64,000 nucleotides of DNA from Actinoplanes regularis (GTDB lineage: Bacteria; Actinomycetota; Actinomycetes; Mycobacteriales; Micromonosporaceae): assembly GCF_900188005.1 (NCBI RefSeq), contig NZ_FZNR01000029.1, forward strand, positions 38,767 to 102,766, in the 5' to 3' direction. The notes under the pieces are model-generated. The model saw nothing but the letters and a program-made list of their open reading frames with translations. It was not told the origin of the DNA and searched no databases. The position numbers and the translations under genes were made by a program. This document shows, in pieces, positions 33,653 through 42,950 of the stretch (the first letter of the stretch is position 1; each line of letters begins with the position of its first letter).

Positions 33653-35787
33653 ACATCCCGGATTTCTCCGGCGTCGAGCTGGGCACCCCGGTCACCGTGG
33701 CCGAGGAGCCGGGCCGGCCGTGGCGCACCGCCGAGGGCCTCGACGTGCGACCCCGGTACGACCTCGCCGACCTCACCGGACTCGACCTCGGCACCCTGCC
33801 CGGCCTGCCGCCCTATCTGCGTGGCCCCTACCCGGCGATGTACGCGACCCAGCCGTGGACCGTCCGGCAGTATGCCGGGTTCTCCACCGCCGAGGAGTCG
33901 AACGCGTTCTACCGCCGTAACCTGGCCGCCGGGCAGACCGGCCTGTCGGTCGCGTTCGACCTGGCCACCCACCGTGGCTACGACTCCGACCATCCGCGGG
34001 TCGCCGGGGACGTCGGGATGGCCGGGGTGGCGGTCGACTCGATCCTGGACATGCGGACCCTGTTCGCCGGCATCCCGCTGGACCGGACCAGCGTCTCGAT
34101 GACCATGAACGGTGCCGTGCTGCCGATCCTCGCGCTCTACATCGTCGCGGCGCGGGAGCAGGGGGTGTCTCCCGATCGGCTGTCCGGCACGATCCAGAAC
34201 GACATCCTCAAGGAGTTCATGGTCCGCAACACGTACATCTACCCGCCGGCGCCGTCGATGCGGATCGTCGCGGACGTGCTCGCCTACACCGCGGCGCACA
34301 TGCCGAAGTTCAACTCCATCTCGATCTCCGGCTATCACATGCAGGAGGCCGGAGCGACCGCCGACCTGGAACTGGCGTACACGCTGGCCGACGGCGTCGA
34401 ATACCTGGAGGCCGGCCTGCGGACCGGGCTGGCGGTGGACGACTTCGCGCCACGGCTGTCGTTCTTCTGGGGTGTCGGGATGAACTTCTTCACCGAGATC
34501 GCCAAGCTGCGGGCCGGGCGGCTGCTCTGGTCCGAACTGGTCAGCGGCTTCGGCGCGCGGAACCCGAAATCTCTGGCGCTGCGCGCACACTGCCAGACCT
34601 CCGGCTGGTCGCTGACCGCGCAGGACGTCTACAACAACGTCGTCCGTACGTGCGTCGAGGCGATGGCCGCGGTCCAGGGCCACACCCAGTCGCTGCACAC
34701 CAACGCTCTCGACGAGGCGCTCGCGCTGCCCACCGAGTCCTCCGCCCGGATCGCCCGCAACACCCAGCTGTTGCTGCGGCACGAGACCGGCAGCACCCGG
34801 GTGATCGACCCGTGGGGTGGCAGCGCGTACGTCGAGCGCCTCACCCACGAACTGGCCGCCCGCGCCCGCGAGCACCTCGCCGAGATCCGCGCCGCGGGCG
34901 GGATGGCCGAGGCGATCGCGGCCGGGATCCCGAAGCGGCGGATCGAGGAGGCGGCCGCCCGTACCCAGGCCCGGATCGACTCCGGGCGGCAGCGGATCGT
35001 CGGGGTCAACATCTTCCCGCCGGTCGCCGACGAACCGCCCGAGGTGCGCAAGGTGGACAACACCGCCGTGCGGCAGCGGCAGATCGAGCGGCTGCGGGAA
35101 CTGCGCCGGGGCCGCGACGAGCGGGCGTGCCGCGTGACGCTGGCCGCTCTCACGGCGGCGGCCCGCGACTCCGGCGGCGCCAACCTGCTGGCCGGTTGCG
35201 TCGAGGCGGCCCGGGCCGGCGCCACCGTCGGGGAGATGTCGGCGGCCCTGGAGGCCGCGTTCGGCCGCTACGAGGGTGACGTGCAGACGGTCACCGGCGT
35301 CTACCGCGACGAGGCCGGCGAGGACGGCGGCGTCGGAGCGGCCCGGGCCGCGACCGACGCGTTCGCCCAGGCGGAGGGGCGCCGCCCGCGCATCCTGATC
35401 GCCAAGATGGGCCAGGACGGCCACGATCGCGGTCAGAAGGTGGTGGCCACCGCGTTCGCCGACCTCGGCTTCGACGTCGACGTCGGTGCGCTGTTCCAGA
35501 CCCCGGCCGAGGTCGCCGGGCAGGCGGTCGACTCGGATGTGCACGTCGTCGGCGTCAACTCCCTGGCCGGCGGGCACGGCACGCTCGTGCCCGAACTGCG
35601 TGCCGAACTGGCCGCGGCGGGCCGGGACGACATCATGATCGTGGTCGGCGGGGTGATCCCACCCGGTGACGTCCCCGTCCTGCGTGCGGCCGGTGTCGCC
35701 GAGGTGTTCGGCCCCGGGACCGTCCTGTCCACCGCGGCGGTCCGGGTCCTCGCCGAACTCTCGGCCCGGCTCGGCCATTCCCGGTGA
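33649..35787 (+). CDS. mutB: Methylmalonyl-CoA mutase large (alpha) subunit
   Basis: A 712-aa catalytic subunit, of full family length. The N-terminal barrel has the substrate segment PAMYATQPWTVRQYAGFSTAEESN, the catalytic region SISGYHMQEAGATADLELAYTLADG, and HCQTSGWSLTAQDVYNNVVRT, which fit methylmalonyl-CoA mutase rather than isobutyryl-CoA mutase. The C-terminal cobalamin domain carries D590-x-H592-x-x-G595 in GQDGHDRGQKV, giving the base-off/His-on ligand, then VGVNSLAGGHGTLVPEL and VVGGVIPPGD. It provides methylmalonyl-CoA for the several methylmalonyl-specific AT domains downstream. Overlaps mutA and meaB by 4 nt each. Confidence 0.96.
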   Translation: MNIPDFSGVELGTPVTVAEEPGRPWRTAEGLDVRPRYDLADLTGLDLGTLPGLPPYLRGPYPAMYATQPWTVRQYAGFSTAEESNAFYRRNLAAGQTGLSVAFDLATHRGYDSDHPRVAGDVGMAGVAVDSILDMRTLFAGIPLDRTSVSMTMNGAVLPILALYIVAAREQGVSPDRLSGTIQNDILKEFMVRNTYIYPPAPSMRIVADVLAYTAAHMPKFNSISISGYHMQEAGATADLELAYTLADGVEYLEAGLRTGLAVDDFAPRLSFFWGVGMNFFTEIAKLRAGRLLWSELVSGFGARNPKSLALRAHCQTSGWSLTAQDVYNNVVRTCVEAMAAVQGHTQSLHTNALDEALALPTESSARIARNTQLLLRHETGSTRVIDPWGGSAYVERLTHELAARAREHLAEIRAAGGMAEAIAAGIPKRRIEEAAARTQARIDSGRQRIVGVNIFPPVADEPPEVRKVDNTAVRQRQIERLRELRRGRDERACRVTLAALTAAARDSGGANLLAGCVEAARAGATVGEMSAALEAAFGRYEGDVQTVTGVYRDEAGEDGGVGAARAATDAFAQAEGRRPRILIAKMGQDGHDRGQKVVATAFADLGFDVDVGALFQTPAEVAGQAVDSDVHVVGVNSLAGGHGTLVPELRAELAAAGRDDIMIVVGGVIPPGDVPVLRAAGVAEVFGPGTVLSTAAVRVLAELSARLGHSR

Positions 35788-36758
35788 ACCACGACGCCGA
35801 GACGTACGCCGCCGGGGTACGCGCCGGGCAACGTCACGTGCTGTCCCGGGCGCTCACCCTGATCGAGTCGGTCCGCCCGGCCGACCGCGTGACCGCCCGC
35901 CGCCTGCTGGAACTGCTCGGCCCCGGCGGGACGGCACACCGGATCGGGATCAGCGGGGTGCCCGGCGGCGGCAAGTCCACGCTCATCGACACCCTCGGAC
36001 GGCACCTGATCGCCGCCGGGCACCGGGTGGCCGTGCTCGCGGTCGACCCGTCGTCGCGACGTACCGGCGGCAGCATTCTCGGCGATCGCACCCGGATGGC
36101 CGGTCTCGGCGCGCACCGCGAGGCGTTCATCCGGCCGACCCCCAGCTCGGGGGCGCTCGGTGGGGTCGCGGACAGCACCCACGACGTGCTCACCGTGGTC
36201 GAGGCCGCCGGCTACGACGTGATCCTCGTGGAGACCGTCGGGGTGGGCCAGTCGGAGACCGCCGTGGCCGACCTTGTCGACACGTTCCTGCTGGTCACGG
36301 TCACCGGCACGGGTGACGGACTGCAGGCGATCAAGATGGGTGTGCTGGAGTGGGCCGACGTCGTCGCGGTGACCAAGGCCGACGGCGCCAATGTGACGGC
36401 CGCCCGGTCGGTGGCGCGTGAGCTGGGCTCGGCGCTGCGGCTGGCGCACCGTGGCTCCGGCGACCCGCCACCCGCCGTCCTGACCTGCAGCGCCACCGAA
36501 CCCGCCGGTATCGCCGAGCTGTGGGCGGCGCTGCGCGAACACCACGAGCGCGGCCTGGCCTCCGGCACGCTGGAGGCGCGCCGCCGCCATCGGCGGGTGG
36601 TCCGGCTGCGTGCCGGTGTCCGCGACGCGCTGTTGCGGCCACTGGCCGCGGACCCCGAGGTGGCGGCCGTCGAGGACGAGGTGCGACGCGGTACCCGTAC
36701 CCCCGAGGAGGGTGCCGATCTGATCGTCGCCGCCGTCCGGCGGCGCATGAGGGAGTGA
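35784..36758 (+). CDS. meaB: MeaB-type GTPase chaperone of methylmalonyl-CoA mutase
   Basis: A 324-aa G3E-family P-loop GTPase that loads and protects the B12 cofactor of MutAB. Visible elements are Walker A GVPGGGKSTLID, the VLAVDPSSRRTGGSILGDRTRM switch region, VETVGVGQSE, TVTGTGDGLQAIKMGVLEWADV and the nucleotide-specificity TKAD (in place of NKxD). A C-terminal helical dimerisation arm is present. GTG start overlapping the mutB stop (GTGA). The usual alternative label ArgK is a historical misannotation of the same family. Confidence 0.95.
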   Translation: MNHDAETYAAGVRAGQRHVLSRALTLIESVRPADRVTARRLLELLGPGGTAHRIGISGVPGGGKSTLIDTLGRHLIAAGHRVAVLAVDPSSRRTGGSILGDRTRMAGLGAHREAFIRPTPSSGALGGVADSTHDVLTVVEAAGYDVILVETVGVGQSETAVADLVDTFLLVTVTGTGDGLQAIKMGVLEWADVVAVTKADGANVTAARSVARELGSALRLAHRGSGDPPPAVLTCSATEPAGIAELWAALREHHERGLASGTLEARRRHRRVVRLRAGVRDALLRPLAADPEVAAVEDEVRRGTRTPEEGADLIVAAVRRRMRE

Positions 36759-36761
36759 CCA

Positions 36762-37187
36762 ATGAAGATCACCGGCATCGACCACGTCGGTATCGCCGTG
36801 CCCGACCTCGAGGAGGCGCTCGCCTTCTACGACCGGGTGTTCGGCATGAAGTGCGTGCACGTCGAGACCAATGAGAGCCAGGGCGTCCGCGAGGCCATGC
36901 TGCAGGTCGGCGACGACCCGGCGGGACCTCGCCTGCAACTGCTCGCGCCGCTGACCCCCGACTCACCCATCGCGAAGTTCCTCGGCAAGCGGGGGCCGGG
37001 GATCCAGCAGATCGCGTACGCCGTCGAGGACGTGCGGGCCACCGCGGCCGCCCTGGCCGAACGCGGGGTACGGACGCTCTACCCCGAGCCGCGCACCGGA
37101 ACCGCCGGCTCCCTGGTCAACTTCGTGCACCCGAGGGACGCCGGCGGTGTGCTGGTCGAACTGGTGGAGCCGGTCAGCGCTCGGTGA
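36762..37187 (+). CDS. mce: Methylmalonyl-CoA epimerase
   Basis: A 141-aa vicinal-oxygen-chelate protein that interconverts (R)- and (S)-methylmalonyl-CoA; PKS acyltransferases use the (2S) form, so it completes the supply route. Family pattern: KITGIDHVGIAVPDLEEALAFYDRVFG (metal His in IDHVG), GPRLQLLAPL, HxxQIAYAVEDV-like IQQIAYAVEDVRATAAAL, and VNFVHPRDAGGVLVELVEP with the closing metal Glu. It starts 3 nt after meaB. The 3' end overlaps the convergent nitrilase gene by 14 nt. Confidence 0.93.
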   Translation: MKITGIDHVGIAVPDLEEALAFYDRVFGMKCVHVETNESQGVREAMLQVGDDPAGPRLQLLAPLTPDSPIAKFLGKRGPGIQQIAYAVEDVRATAAALAERGVRTLYPEPRTGTAGSLVNFVHPRDAGGVLVELVEPVSAR

Positions 37188-37959
37188 CCGGGCCGTACAG
37201 CTCCGGGCGGCGATCCGCCAGATAGGTGGTCGCCGCCCGGGCGGCCGCGATCACCTTCGGGTCGATCTCGGCGAACAGCAGCTCCTCACGCGGCTCCTCG
37301 ACGCGGACGAGACCGGTGTCCGGAGCCGCGACCGTGGTCAGCCCGCAGAACCGAACGCCCTCGTTGCGGCCGATCCAGTTCGTGTAGGCGACGTACAGCT
37401 GGCTCTCGAACGCTCGCGCCGGCACCAGCACCCGGGCCACGAACTCCCACGGCGTCATCAGCGCGGTGGGCACCACCAGCAACTCGGTGCCGGCCAGCGC
37501 GTGCGCCCGGACCATCTCCGGGAACTCCACGTCGTAGCAGATCAGCAGGCCGACCCTCAGCTCACCGAGGGTGGCCTGCACGACGCCGTCCGAGCCGGGG
37601 ACGAACTGCGGTTCGGCCGGACGGTACAGGTGCGCCTTGCGATAGGAGACGAGAGCTTCCCCGGTACGGTCGATCAGGCGCACGGAGTTGTGCAGTCCGG
37701 TCGAGGCGGTCTCCGGCCAGCCGTACACGATGGCCAGTCCGTGCTCGCGCGCGATGCGTGCCACCGCCGCCCCGGCCGCTCCGCCGGCGACCTCGGCCAG
37801 CACGTCGCGGCGCAGCGGATAGCCGCCGACCGACATCTCCGGGGTGACCAGCAGCTCGGCACCGCCCGCGGCGGCCCGGGCGGCCACCGCGCCGAGCCGC
37901 TCGAGGAACCGGTCCACCCCCGGCATGCAGGCGGCCTGCCAGCAGGCGATCCGCATCAT
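37174..37959 (-). CDS. Nitrilase-superfamily amidase (C-N hydrolase)
   Basis: A 261-aa cytosolic carbon-nitrogen hydrolase. The Glu-Lys-Cys triad is visible: Glu in LLVTPEMSVGGYP, Lys in SYRKAHLY and Cys in GLLICYDVEFPE, with the supporting VPTALMTPWEF and YTNWIGRNEG. Size and motifs suit small aliphatic amidases. It is translationally coupled (ATGA) to the acyl-CoA ligase gene upstream. In clusters that use 4-guanidinobutanoate or 4-aminobutanoate starters, an amidase of this kind hydrolyses the amide made by arginine monooxygenase before CoA activation; 5-aminovaleramide (DavA-like) is a further option. The monooxygenase is not in this window. Substrate is inferred. Confidence 0.85.
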   Translation of the reverse strand: MMRIACWQAACMPGVDRFLERLGAVAARAAAGGAELLVTPEMSVGGYPLRRDVLAEVAGGAAGAAVARIAREHGLAIVYGWPETASTGLHNSVRLIDRTGEALVSYRKAHLYRPAEPQFVPGSDGVVQATLGELRVGLLICYDVEFPEMVRAHALAGTELLVVPTALMTPWEFVARVLVPARAFESQLYVAYTNWIGRNEGVRFCGLTTVAAPDTGLVRVEEPREELLFAEIDPKVIAAARAATTYLADRRPELYGPVTER

Positions 37960-39365
37960 GCCGCCTCGGCCGCGAGCCGTTGCAGGCGGACCTTGTCGAC
38001 CTTGCCGTTGCGGTTCAGCGGGAAGCTGTCCAGCACCGTGACCCGGTTCGGCTGCTCGTACACCGGCAGCAGTTCCTGCAGCACGGTCCGCCAGTGCCCG
38101 GCGTCGCGGCCGGTCTCGTCCTCGACGAAGAACACGAGCAGGGAGCCCGCCTTCTCGTCCGGCACCGGCACCACCCGGGCCCGCAGGCCGGCCTCGCCGA
38201 CCCGGCGCTCGATCAGATCCGGATAGAGCGTGTAGCCCATCCGGTGCACGGCATGCTTGCGGCCCAGCACGTACAGGTTGCCGTCGGCGTCGATCCGGCC
38301 CAGGTCGCCGGTCCGGGCCCAGCCGGCCGCGGCGGCCTCCAGGACACCGTTCTCGCCGAGGTGGCCGGTCAGCCCGTCCGGGGTGTCGATCTCGATCTCG
38401 CCGGTCGTGCCGGCCGGCTGCTCGACGCCGTGGTCGTCGACGATCCGGGCGCGCAGGCCGGGCATCACCCGGCCGCAGGCGACCGGGTTGTCGATCGTGG
38501 CGAACGAGACGTTGCCCAGTTCGGTGCTGCCGTAGCTGTCCAGCAGCGGCATCCCGAACTCGGCCTGGTACTCGTCGACCAGGGCCTGGTCCAGCGGGGC
38601 GGCGCCGACGCAGAACATCCGGGCGGCCCGCAGACCGTCGCGCAGCGTGGCCCGCCGCCGAGCCAGCCCCAGCATGCTGCGGTAACTGGCCGGGGTGGCG
38701 TCGATGACCGTGGCCCGGGTGCCGGCGGCCATCCGCAGGGACTGGTCCAGCCGGCGGTACGGCGCGATCACCAGCGAGCAGCGCACCAGCCAGGCGATCA
38801 GGACCATGGACAGGCCGTACTGGTGGGCGAAGGGCAGCAGCGGCAGCAGCACGTCGTCCGGCCGGTGGCCGATCTGCGCGGCGTTGCGCTCCAGGTTGCG
38901 CAGGAACGAGCCGCCGGACTTCACCACGCACTTCGGAGTGCCGGTCGAGCCCGAGGTTCGCATGATGAGACCGTCCGGCCTCGCCGCCCAGTCGTCGAAG
39001 CAGAGCTCGTCGCGGGTCACCGGGCGGCCCGACGCCTCGACCAGCAGCTCGTAGAGCCGTACCGGGAGCAGGTCGTCGTCCACCGCCGCGTCCTCGTCGG
39101 CAAGCACCAGCTTGGCGCCGCTGAGCGTGGCGACCGCGCTGGTGTCGGCGACGTGCTCCTGCTGATCGGAGAGCACGACGGACGCGCCCAGGTCCATCAG
39201 TGCGAACAGTGTCTTGAGATATCCGGTCGAATTATCGCCTTTCAGAATCACCCGGGTGCCGAGCGTTACTCCGCGCTCACGGAGAACGTCGGCGACGCGC
39301 AGGGAGTCCCGTTCGAACTCGGCACGGGTCTGCACGCTGTCAGCGGCGAATACGGTCGGCTCCAC
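37956..39365 (-). CDS. Acyl-CoA ligase (AMP-dependent), probable starter-unit activation
   Basis: A 469-aa ANL-superfamily adenylating enzyme, GTG start with GAGGAGG upstream. Core motifs are the P-loop LIMRTSGSTGTPKCVVK, FAHQYGLS, LDSYGSTELGN, GWARTGDLGRID and the C-terminal catalytic Lys segment FPLNRNGKVDK. It is shorter than the typical 500-550 aa. It lacks a carrier domain, so it should act on a free acid and make an acyl-CoA (or load an ACP in trans). Coupled to the nitrilase and preceded by a TAGGGG-type repeat; together with the discrete acyltransferase it forms a credible starter-unit module. Confidence 0.88.
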   Translation of the reverse strand: MEPTVFAADSVQTRAEFERDSLRVADVLRERGVTLGTRVILKGDNSTGYLKTLFALMDLGASVVLSDQQEHVADTSAVATLSGAKLVLADEDAAVDDDLLPVRLYELLVEASGRPVTRDELCFDDWAARPDGLIMRTSGSTGTPKCVVKSGGSFLRNLERNAAQIGHRPDDVLLPLLPFAHQYGLSMVLIAWLVRCSLVIAPYRRLDQSLRMAAGTRATVIDATPASYRSMLGLARRRATLRDGLRAARMFCVGAAPLDQALVDEYQAEFGMPLLDSYGSTELGNVSFATIDNPVACGRVMPGLRARIVDDHGVEQPAGTTGEIEIDTPDGLTGHLGENGVLEAAAAGWARTGDLGRIDADGNLYVLGRKHAVHRMGYTLYPDLIERRVGEAGLRARVVPVPDEKAGSLLVFFVEDETGRDAGHWRTVLQELLPVYEQPNRVTVLDSFPLNRNGKVDKVRLQRLAAEAA

Positions 39366-39391
39366 TGATCCTCCTCGCGTTTGCTGAACAC

Positions 39392-39434
39392 GCTAGGGAT
39401 CGCGCGGGCCGGGCCACACCCTTGCCTGCCCCTA
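39392..39434 (-). promoter_or_regulatory. Candidate LAL operator upstream of the ligase-amidase operon
   Basis: On the minus strand TAGGGG (39434-39429) and AAGGGT (39423-39418) stand 11 bases apart, followed by GATCCCTAGC at 39401-39392, in the 81-base gap before the ligase start. The same helical-turn spacing of TAGGGG-like hexamers occurs at 43892-43907 and 61888-61904. Confidence 0.45.
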
Positions 39435-39446
39435 TCCCGCCGAGTC

Positions 39447-40028
39447 CTATTCGCCGTGGAATCCCAGCAACTCGTCATGTATCAGATTTGCCAGGCTCAT
39501 ACCGAAACGGCGGTGATCGGTCCGCGGCGGGAGGTATTCCTCGACGCAGCCCGACGTCGTGTACGCGGGCCAGCCGCTGCCGGCCGCCTCGCGCCCGGCG
39601 GCCACCGCCACGATCCGGCCGCGCAGGGGCGGATCCCCGGCGGTGGCCGGTGGGGCGTTGCGCTCCATCACGAACAGTGCGGCGACGCGTACGCCGGTCT
39701 CGCGCTCCAGCCGACCGGCGACCTGGAAGGCCAGGTAGGCCCCGGTGCGGTGGCCGAGAAGCGCGATCGGCCGGTCGGTCCAGCCGGACAGCGCCTCGAA
39801 ACACCGGCTCGCGAGTTCCTCGGCGTTCAGGGTCCACGCCGAACTCGGGGCCGCCTCCTGGTAGCGCACAGCGAGAACCTCGACGGTCGGCAGCAGCAGG
39901 TCGGCCAGCGCCAGATAGCCGGCCGGTGAGTCCCGGGTGCTCGGAAAGCAGATCAGCCGGAACGGGGATCGGTGGTCGGCGGTCGTCACGCGCAGTAGCT
40001 CGACGTCGTTCGGCTGGGTCTGGTTCAC
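39447..40028 (-). CDS. Degenerate type II thioesterase lacking the catalytic Ser
   Basis: A 193-aa alpha/beta-hydrolase of the type II thioesterase family, about 55 residues shorter than usual. The start is GTG at 40028, with GAAGGA upstream. The family's opening (RLICFPSTRDSPAGYLALADLL), EVLAVRYQEA and GRPIALLGHxxGA-like strand are kept, but the nucleophile elbow reads GHRTG (R94) where GHSMG is expected. The codon is CGC, two changes from a Ser AGC/TCC codon, so not a single-base slip. Much of the lid region is missing, while the terminal His-containing segment TDHRRFGMSLANLIHDEL remains. It is probably a pseudo-enzyme or carrier-binding scaffold. It lies between the LAL regulator and the ligase, on the same strand. 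Confidence 0.75.
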   Translation of the reverse strand: MNQTQPNDVELLRVTTADHRSPFRLICFPSTRDSPAGYLALADLLLPTVEVLAVRYQEAAPSSAWTLNAEELASRCFEALSGWTDRPIALLGHRTGAYLAFQVAGRLERETGVRVAALFVMERNAPPATAGDPPLRGRIVAVAAGREAAGSGWPAYTTSGCVEEYLPPRTDHRRFGMSLANLIHDELLGFHGE

Positions 40029-40148
40029 ATGTTTTCCTTCGCGTCGGAAGTATCTGGCCCTCATTCTTCCGATCGTTCGCGATTTTCCTACAGGTTCCTT
40101 ACATATAAGGGGTTCCATAGGAGGTACGCGCAAACACAAGGGTCGTCA

Positions 40149-42920
40149 TCACCCGGCCGAATCTGCGTGCAGGCGCGTCGATTCCGGGCCGGCGAGGCTC
40201 AACGGCAGGTCCCGCCGGCGCTTCACGTTGAGCTTGCGATAAATGCGGGTCATGTGCTGCTCAACCGTACTGATCGTGATGAAAAGCTTCGCCGATATCT
40301 CCCGGTTGGTGTGCCCGTGCGCCGCGAGCACCGCGACCCGCATCTCGGCCTCGGTGAGCGTCTCGCCGCCCTCGGGCTGTTCCAGCACGGCCGGTGTCTC
40401 GGCGTCGGTGTACTGCGGCATCAGCGTCTCGGTGAGCGGAAGCGCTCCGCAGGCCTTGGCGACGTACCAGGCCTTACCGGTCAGCGTCCGGCCACGCGGG
40501 AAGTTCCCCAGTTCCCGGTACGCCCGGCCGAGCTCGCCGAGCACCAGGGCCAGCCGGACCCGGTCGCCGCCGCGCTCGAGGATCTCGACCGCCTCGCCGA
40601 GCGCCTGCAGCCGGCTGTGCGGATCCCCGGTGCTGCCCAGTACGCCCAGAGCGGCCGCGCGCAGCGCGTCGGCGCCCGGCCGCAGCCGGCGCAGCTGCCG
40701 GTTGGCGAGACTGGCCGCCCGTTCGGTGTCGCCCAGCGCCAGCCACGCCTCGCCGGCGTCCAGTCGCCACGGTGCCAGGGCGGGGGAGTCGAGGCCCCAG
40801 CGTTCCTGGAACTCGCCGCACGCCATGAAGTCGCCGAGCGCCGCGTGGCTGCGCCCGGTGGCGAGGCGCCACAGGCCGCGGGCGCGCAGGTGCCGGACCC
40901 CGCCCAGGGTCTGCGTCATCGCCTGCGGCGCGGGCAGCGCGAGCACGCCGAGCGCCTCGTCCGGCAGTCCCGCGGCCGTGCACACCTCGATCAGCGTGGC
41001 CGCCGGGAAGGCCAGCGCGGTGCCCCAGGACGGGACCGGCAGCAGCGTGAGGGCGGCCCGGGCCAGCGGTAGCGCCTGGGTGAGTTCGCCGCGGCGCAGC
41101 ATGATCTCGGCCTTGGCCGCGATGAACATGGCCTGCCAGGCCGGCGCCTGCCGCCGGGCCGCCTCGTCGATGAGCCGGTTGGCCCAGGCGGTGGCGAGGT
41201 CGAACTGCCCGGCGAACAGCAGCGCCTGTACGGCCAGCAGCACCGGTTGCGCGGTGCTGTCATTGAGGTGATAGCGCTGCAGGACCAGCACCGCCTCGGC
41301 GGAGGAACCGGTGGCCAGCGCGGTGGTGACCGCGTGCGCGGCGTGCAGGTAGGGGTCGTCCGGCGCACCCGCGGTGCCGTCCGCCGTGAGCGGGCCGGTG
41401 GGCGACAGGCCGAGCGGGTCGAGGCGCGGCCGCATGGGCGGGCAGAAGACGCCGAGCCAGCGTGCCGCCGAGGCGAGCGCGTCGGCGGTGACCGTGCCGG
41501 CCTCCGCCAGCTCGCAGACCAGTCCGGCCGCTCGTTCGAGGCGCCCGGCCCAGGCCAGGTACGCGATCGTCTGCACCACTTCCGGGCCGCCGAGCCGGTT
41601 CTCGCGGGCGTCGTCGGCGAGTTCGTCCAGACGTTCCGCCGCGGCCGCCGGGGCGGTGCGCCACAGCAACCTGATCAGTCGCATCCGTACCCCGGCCCGG
41701 GTCTTCTTGTCGGGGGTGACCCGCAGCGCCGCCTCCAGGCAGCGGCGGGCCAGCTCGGGCCGGCCCTCGGCAAGCGCGTGCCCGGCCGCCTGGCGCATCG
41801 CCGGTCCCATCCAGGCGGCCGGCTCGACGTCGCCACCGAGCACGTGGCGGGCCAGTTCCAGCGGTGCGGCCGCGGTTGCGCGCAACAGCTCGGCGGCCCG
41901 CCGGTGCAGCGTGATCAGGTCCCCGGGCGGCACCGCTTCGAGCACCGCGGCCTGAGCCGCCTCGTCACGGAACCGCCAGCCGTCGACCAGCCCGGCCTGG
42001 CGCAGCTCGGCGACCTGGTCGAGCACCTCGCGGGGGTGCCGGTCGAGCAGCTCACCGACCAGGGCGTCACCGGCCGACGAGCCCAGCACGGCCAGTCCCC
42101 GCGCCACCGCGACCGTGGCCGGCCCGTGCCGGTGCAGGCAGGTCAGCACCGCCCGGCGGTAGGACTCGGCACGGATCAGCGTGGGCTCGCCGGTCACCGG
42201 CTGGTCGGTGGTGTCCGCGATGACGGCCCGGACCAGCAGCGGGTTGCCGCCGGTGCTGGCGTGCGTCTCAGCGGCGAGGCGCACGGCCACCTCGGCGGTG
42301 ACGTGTTCGGTCAGCAGGCCGGCGGTCGCCTCGGGGGAGAGCAGGTCCAGCCGCAGCCGGCGGAAGTGCGGCTCGTGGCTGAGCTGGGCGTGCAGGCCAC
42401 CCCGGTCGCGGGCCGGGCCGGCCCGCTCGGTGAGAACCAGCAGCACGCGGGCCCGCCGGATCCGCCGGCCGAGGTCGAGCAGGACCTGGGCCGACGGCTC
42501 GTCGGCGTGGTGCATGTCGTCGACGGTGAGGACCAGCGGGCGCTCGGCGGCCACCCGGGCGAGCGCCGCGGCCAGTTCGGCGACCAGCGCGGGCCGCTCC
42601 TCCGCGGCGGCCGTCACGGCGATCTCCAGCAGCAAACGGCTCTCCGCGAGCACGTCGGACGCCGTGGTCGTGCTGTGCAGCAGCCGGTGCAGCAGCCCGA
42701 ACCCGAGCCGCTCGGCCGAGGCCGGGCAGGAGGTCTCGAGCAGCAGGGCGCCGGCCTCCCCGGCGGGCTCGGCTAGGGTGCTGATCAGGGCGGTCTTTCC
42801 GCTGGCCACCGGGCCGGTGATCAGCACGGTGTGGCCGCTCCCGGCGACCGCGTCACCCAGCAGGGTGCGCAGTCGGCCCTGGTGCTCGTCGCGATCGGTG
42901 AGTGTGGTCGGTGCAAACAT
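40149..42920 (-). CDS. LAL-family LuxR regulator, probable cluster activator
   Basis: A 923-aa large ATP-binding LuxR-type regulator. The N-terminal AAA/STAND ATPase shows Walker A ITGPVASGKTAL and Walker B VLTVDDMHHAD, then LRAESYRRAVLTCLHRH. The centre is a long helical, TPR-like region (about 380-840). The C-terminal HTH (about 858-910) is canonical: LTEAEMRVAVLAAHGHTNREISAKLFITISTVEQHMTRIYRKLNV. Such proteins are pathway-specific activators in many actinomycete PKS clusters, switched by ATP and perhaps a ligand. It sits between the two thioesterase genes and starts 30 nt after the intact thioesterase stop. Its sites may be the TAGGGG repeats near 39430, 43890 and 61890. Confidence 0.92.
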   Translation of the reverse strand: MFAPTTLTDRDEHQGRLRTLLGDAVAGSGHTVLITGPVASGKTALISTLAEPAGEAGALLLETSCPASAERLGFGLLHRLLHSTTTASDVLAESRLLLEIAVTAAAEERPALVAELAAALARVAAERPLVLTVDDMHHADEPSAQVLLDLGRRIRRARVLLVLTERAGPARDRGGLHAQLSHEPHFRRLRLDLLSPEATAGLLTEHVTAEVAVRLAAETHASTGGNPLLVRAVIADTTDQPVTGEPTLIRAESYRRAVLTCLHRHGPATVAVARGLAVLGSSAGDALVGELLDRHPREVLDQVAELRQAGLVDGWRFRDEAAQAAVLEAVPPGDLITLHRRAAELLRATAAAPLELARHVLGGDVEPAAWMGPAMRQAAGHALAEGRPELARRCLEAALRVTPDKKTRAGVRMRLIRLLWRTAPAAAAERLDELADDARENRLGGPEVVQTIAYLAWAGRLERAAGLVCELAEAGTVTADALASAARWLGVFCPPMRPRLDPLGLSPTGPLTADGTAGAPDDPYLHAAHAVTTALATGSSAEAVLVLQRYHLNDSTAQPVLLAVQALLFAGQFDLATAWANRLIDEAARRQAPAWQAMFIAAKAEIMLRRGELTQALPLARAALTLLPVPSWGTALAFPAATLIEVCTAAGLPDEALGVLALPAPQAMTQTLGGVRHLRARGLWRLATGRSHAALGDFMACGEFQERWGLDSPALAPWRLDAGEAWLALGDTERAASLANRQLRRLRPGADALRAAALGVLGSTGDPHSRLQALGEAVEILERGGDRVRLALVLGELGRAYRELGNFPRGRTLTGKAWYVAKACGALPLTETLMPQYTDAETPAVLEQPEGGETLTEAEMRVAVLAAHGHTNREISAKLFITISTVEQHMTRIYRKLNVKRRRDLPLSLAGPESTRLHADSAG

Positions 42921-42950
42921 CGTTTCCCCCGTCGGTCCGGCAGTGGGCGC

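Noticed and set aside
32647..35778. A 1043-codon open frame on the minus strand opposite mutA/mutB
   Set aside because: It is antisense to two strongly recognised genes, has low-complexity Arg/Gly/His-rich sequence and no domain; a GC-bias shadow.
40097..40110. CCTTACATATAAGG palindrome upstream of the pseudo-thioesterase
   Set aside because: Only 5-bp arms, with a neighbouring AAGGGG on the wrong strand for the gene; too weak to call an operator.
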